11,606 bases of DNA from Actinomycetes bacterium (GTDB lineage: Bacteria; Actinomycetota; Acidimicrobiia; Acidimicrobiales; Microtrichaceae): the NCBI GenBank assembly GCA_023434535.1, contig JAEYSR010000245.1, forward strand, positions 1 through 11,606. The letters are read 5' to 3'. The translations under genes and the position numbers were made by a program. The notes below the pieces were generated by a model that saw only the letters and a program-made list of their open reading frames with translations, had not been told where the DNA came from and searched no databases. Of the stretch, positions 10,577-11,606 are shown in pieces. Every line of letters starts with the position of its first letter. Within the stretch, counting starts at the first letter, position 1.

Positions 10577-10614
10577 GTCAGGCGGTGCAGAACCGTTCGC
10601 ACCTCCGGCCTGAC
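10577..10614 (+). promoter_or_regulatory. 5' leader hairpin before the repeat lipoprotein
   Basis: GTCAGGCGGTGC at 10577-10588 pairs with GCACC at 10599-10603 and GCCTGAC at 10608-10614. That gives 12 base pairs with a 4-nt bulge (10604-10607) and a 10-nt loop. The stem ends 5 nt before the start of the AAGGGAG ribosome binding site at 10620-10626. It could stabilise the mRNA, attenuate transcription or influence ribosome access. The structure is seen in the sequence; the role is inferred. Confidence 0.5.
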
Positions 10615-10633
10615 CGAGGAAGGGAGAGCAGTC

Positions 10634-11606
10634 ATGGGACGAGCTCGCGCGTTCGCATTGGTGGCCCTGATCGGAGCCTTGGGAGTGATGACGGCGGCCT
10701 GTGCCGCCGAGCCTCCTCCCCCCGCCTCCGGCTCGACGACCACCGCACCCACGGCGACGACCGTCACCACCCCGCCGAGCTCGAGCGGCATCGTGGGGAC
10801 CTACTCGGGTCAGTTCGCGACGGTCGGAACGGTGAAGATCCAGCGGTCCGGCAGCGGTTCGGCCGCCAACTACACGGTTGCCACCACGTCGTCGCTGCGG
10901 CTCGTCGGCGCGTCGTGCGATCTCGCTCCGGGAACCGTCCTCGCACGCTTCGGCGGCACCGGTCCCACCTTCTCGGCCGCCGGCAACCCCTACTTCAACG
11001 CCACCAGCTGCCTGCAGACCGCCAACTTCTACAGCGGGTCCACCGTCCTGAACGCCGACGGCTCGGTGACGATCACCATCGACGGCCGAGTCACCCTGCT
11101 CACCCGCACTGGCAACACCCCCACGGTGAGCGAGCCCAACCCCAGCGGCAACTACACCGTCACCACCGGCAGCCCCACCGGCTCCACCGGCACCGTCGCC
11201 GTCCGCCGATCCGGAACCGGCACCACCGCCAACCACACCGTCATCGCCACCAGCTCCTTCAAGCTCGCCGGCAACACCTGCACCGTCGCCGCCGGCACCG
11301 TCATCGCCCGCTTCACAGGAGCCGGACCCGACTACAACGCCGGCAACCCCTACTTCAACGCCACCAGCTGCCTGCAGACCGCCAACTTCTACAGCGGCAT
11401 CGCCTGGATCAACGACGACAACAGCATCACCATCACGCTCAACGGCACCGTCAACATCCTCAACCGCACCGGCACCACCAACGTCGTCACCAACCCCAAC
11501 CCCAGCGGCAACTACACCGTCACCACCGGCAGCCCCACCGGCTCCACCGGCACCGTCGCCGTCACGTCATCAGGGAGCGGCGCATCGGCGACCCACACGG
11601 TCACGA
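10634..11606 (+). CDS. Repeat-containing secreted lipoprotein (C-terminus outside window)
   Basis: The frame is open from ATG 10634 to the window edge, giving 324 visible residues. AAGGGAG at 10620-10626 lies 7 nt upstream. A hydrophobic signal (7-22) ends in T-A-A-C with Cys23, a somewhat atypical lipobox, so plain secretion is an alternative. A Pro/Thr/Ser linker (24-52) follows. Then come modules of about 120 residues: module 1 at about 54-171, module 2 at about 172-291, and the start of module 3 from 292. Each full module is rich in Thr, Gly, Asn and predicted beta strand and has two Cys (95 and 126; 216 and 246) that probably form a disulfide. Both full modules contain the identical GNPYFNATSCLQTANFYSG block. 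I do not recognise the family. A cell-surface or adhesin-like role is inference from export and repeats. aroC lies upstream on the same strand but is separated by hairpins. Confidence 0.85.
   Translation, partial: MGRARAFALVALIGALGVMTAACAAEPPPPASGSTTTAPTATTVTTPPSSSGIVGTYSGQFATVGTVKIQRSGSGSAANYTVATTSSLRLVGASCDLAPGTVLARFGGTGPTFSAAGNPYFNATSCLQTANFYSGSTVLNADGSVTITIDGRVTLLTRTGNTPTVSEPNPSGNYTVTTGSPTGSTGTVAVRRSGTGTTANHTVIATSSFKLAGNTCTVAAGTVIARFTGAGPDYNAGNPYFNATSCLQTANFYSGIAWINDDNSITITLNGTVNILNRTGTTNVVTNPNPSGNYTVTTGSPTGSTGTVAVTSSGSGASATHTVT
10978..11563 (+). repeat. 360-bp tandem repeats inside the lipoprotein gene
   Basis: The segment 10978-11037 is identical over 60 bp to 11338-11397, and 11135-11203 is identical over 69 bp to 11495-11563. 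Both pairs are exactly 360 bp apart, one 120-codon module. The DNA between the identical blocks (11038-11134 against 11398-11494) has diverged clearly although the frame and protein pattern are kept. A further copy appears to start near 11507 and leaves the window. Confidence 0.93.

Larger units (their letters stand above)
10331..10633. other. 303-bp intergenic region after aroC with two hairpins
   Basis: No open frame here has codon use or a start site I would defend. The stretch holds a long hairpin at 10437-10485, a second hairpin at 10577-10614 just before the next ribosome binding site, a small palindrome at 10523-10534 (GTCAT/ATGAC arms around CC), and an 11-bp direct repeat CCACCGCAGGT at 10331-10341 and 10384-10394. 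The promoter of the downstream lipoprotein gene must lie here, but I cannot assign it. Confidence 0.6.

Noticed and set aside
10590..10598. GAACCGTTC as a second LexA-like site before the repeat lipoprotein
   Set aside because: The spacing between GAAC and GTTC is far too short for a LexA box, and the sequence is simply the hairpin loop.
9704..11236. Long minus-strand frame over aroC and the repeat lipoprotein
   Set aside because: It covers two well-supported plus-strand genes and the intergenic hairpins, and its protein is Gly/Arg/Ala-rich without motifs.

Overview
The window is high-GC DNA, dense with genes and strongly biased to G or C in third codon positions. This points to an actinobacterium. 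An Acidimicrobiia-like genome is my guess from the mix of genes, not something the sequence proves. I see no tRNA, rRNA, CRISPR array, transposase or integrase. Most of it is ordinary chromosomal housekeeping, with one unusual repetitive surface lipoprotein at the right end.

Layout. (1) Positions 1-779, minus: a secreted lipoprotein of the alpha/beta-hydrolase fold, cut by the window edge. (2) Positions 1087-2193, plus: NadA, quinolinate synthase, standing alone without nadB or nadC. (3) Positions 2211-2325: two tandem 60-bp hairpin repeats between convergent genes, probably a bidirectional terminator or a member of a dispersed repeat family. (4) Positions 2336-4483 (minus) and 4588-6102 (plus): two large divergent multi-pass membrane proteins that look like GT-C-type glycosyltransferases or relatives, probably acting on cell-surface glycans. 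(5) Positions 6136-9138, minus: UvrA, the damage-recognition ATPase of nucleotide excision repair. A perfect LexA (SOS) box lies just upstream of its -10 element. (6) Positions 9236-10330, plus: AroC, chorismate synthase, divergent from uvrA and apparently transcribed without a leader. (7) Positions 10331-10633: a 303-bp gap with two well-formed hairpins. (8) Position 10634 to the end, plus: a lipoprotein built of about 120-residue repeats. Its DNA shows blocks of perfect identity exactly 360 bp apart, separated by diverged sequence. The gene runs off the window.

How the genes relate. They do not form a single pathway or operon. The orientations (minus, plus, minus, plus, minus, plus, plus) mean almost every gene has its own promoter region. 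The best-supported regulatory story is SOS control of uvrA. The part most likely to repay work is the repeat lipoprotein with its mosaic repeats, followed by the tandem hairpin repeat after nadA. I see no evidence for a defence island or a new multi-gene system here.
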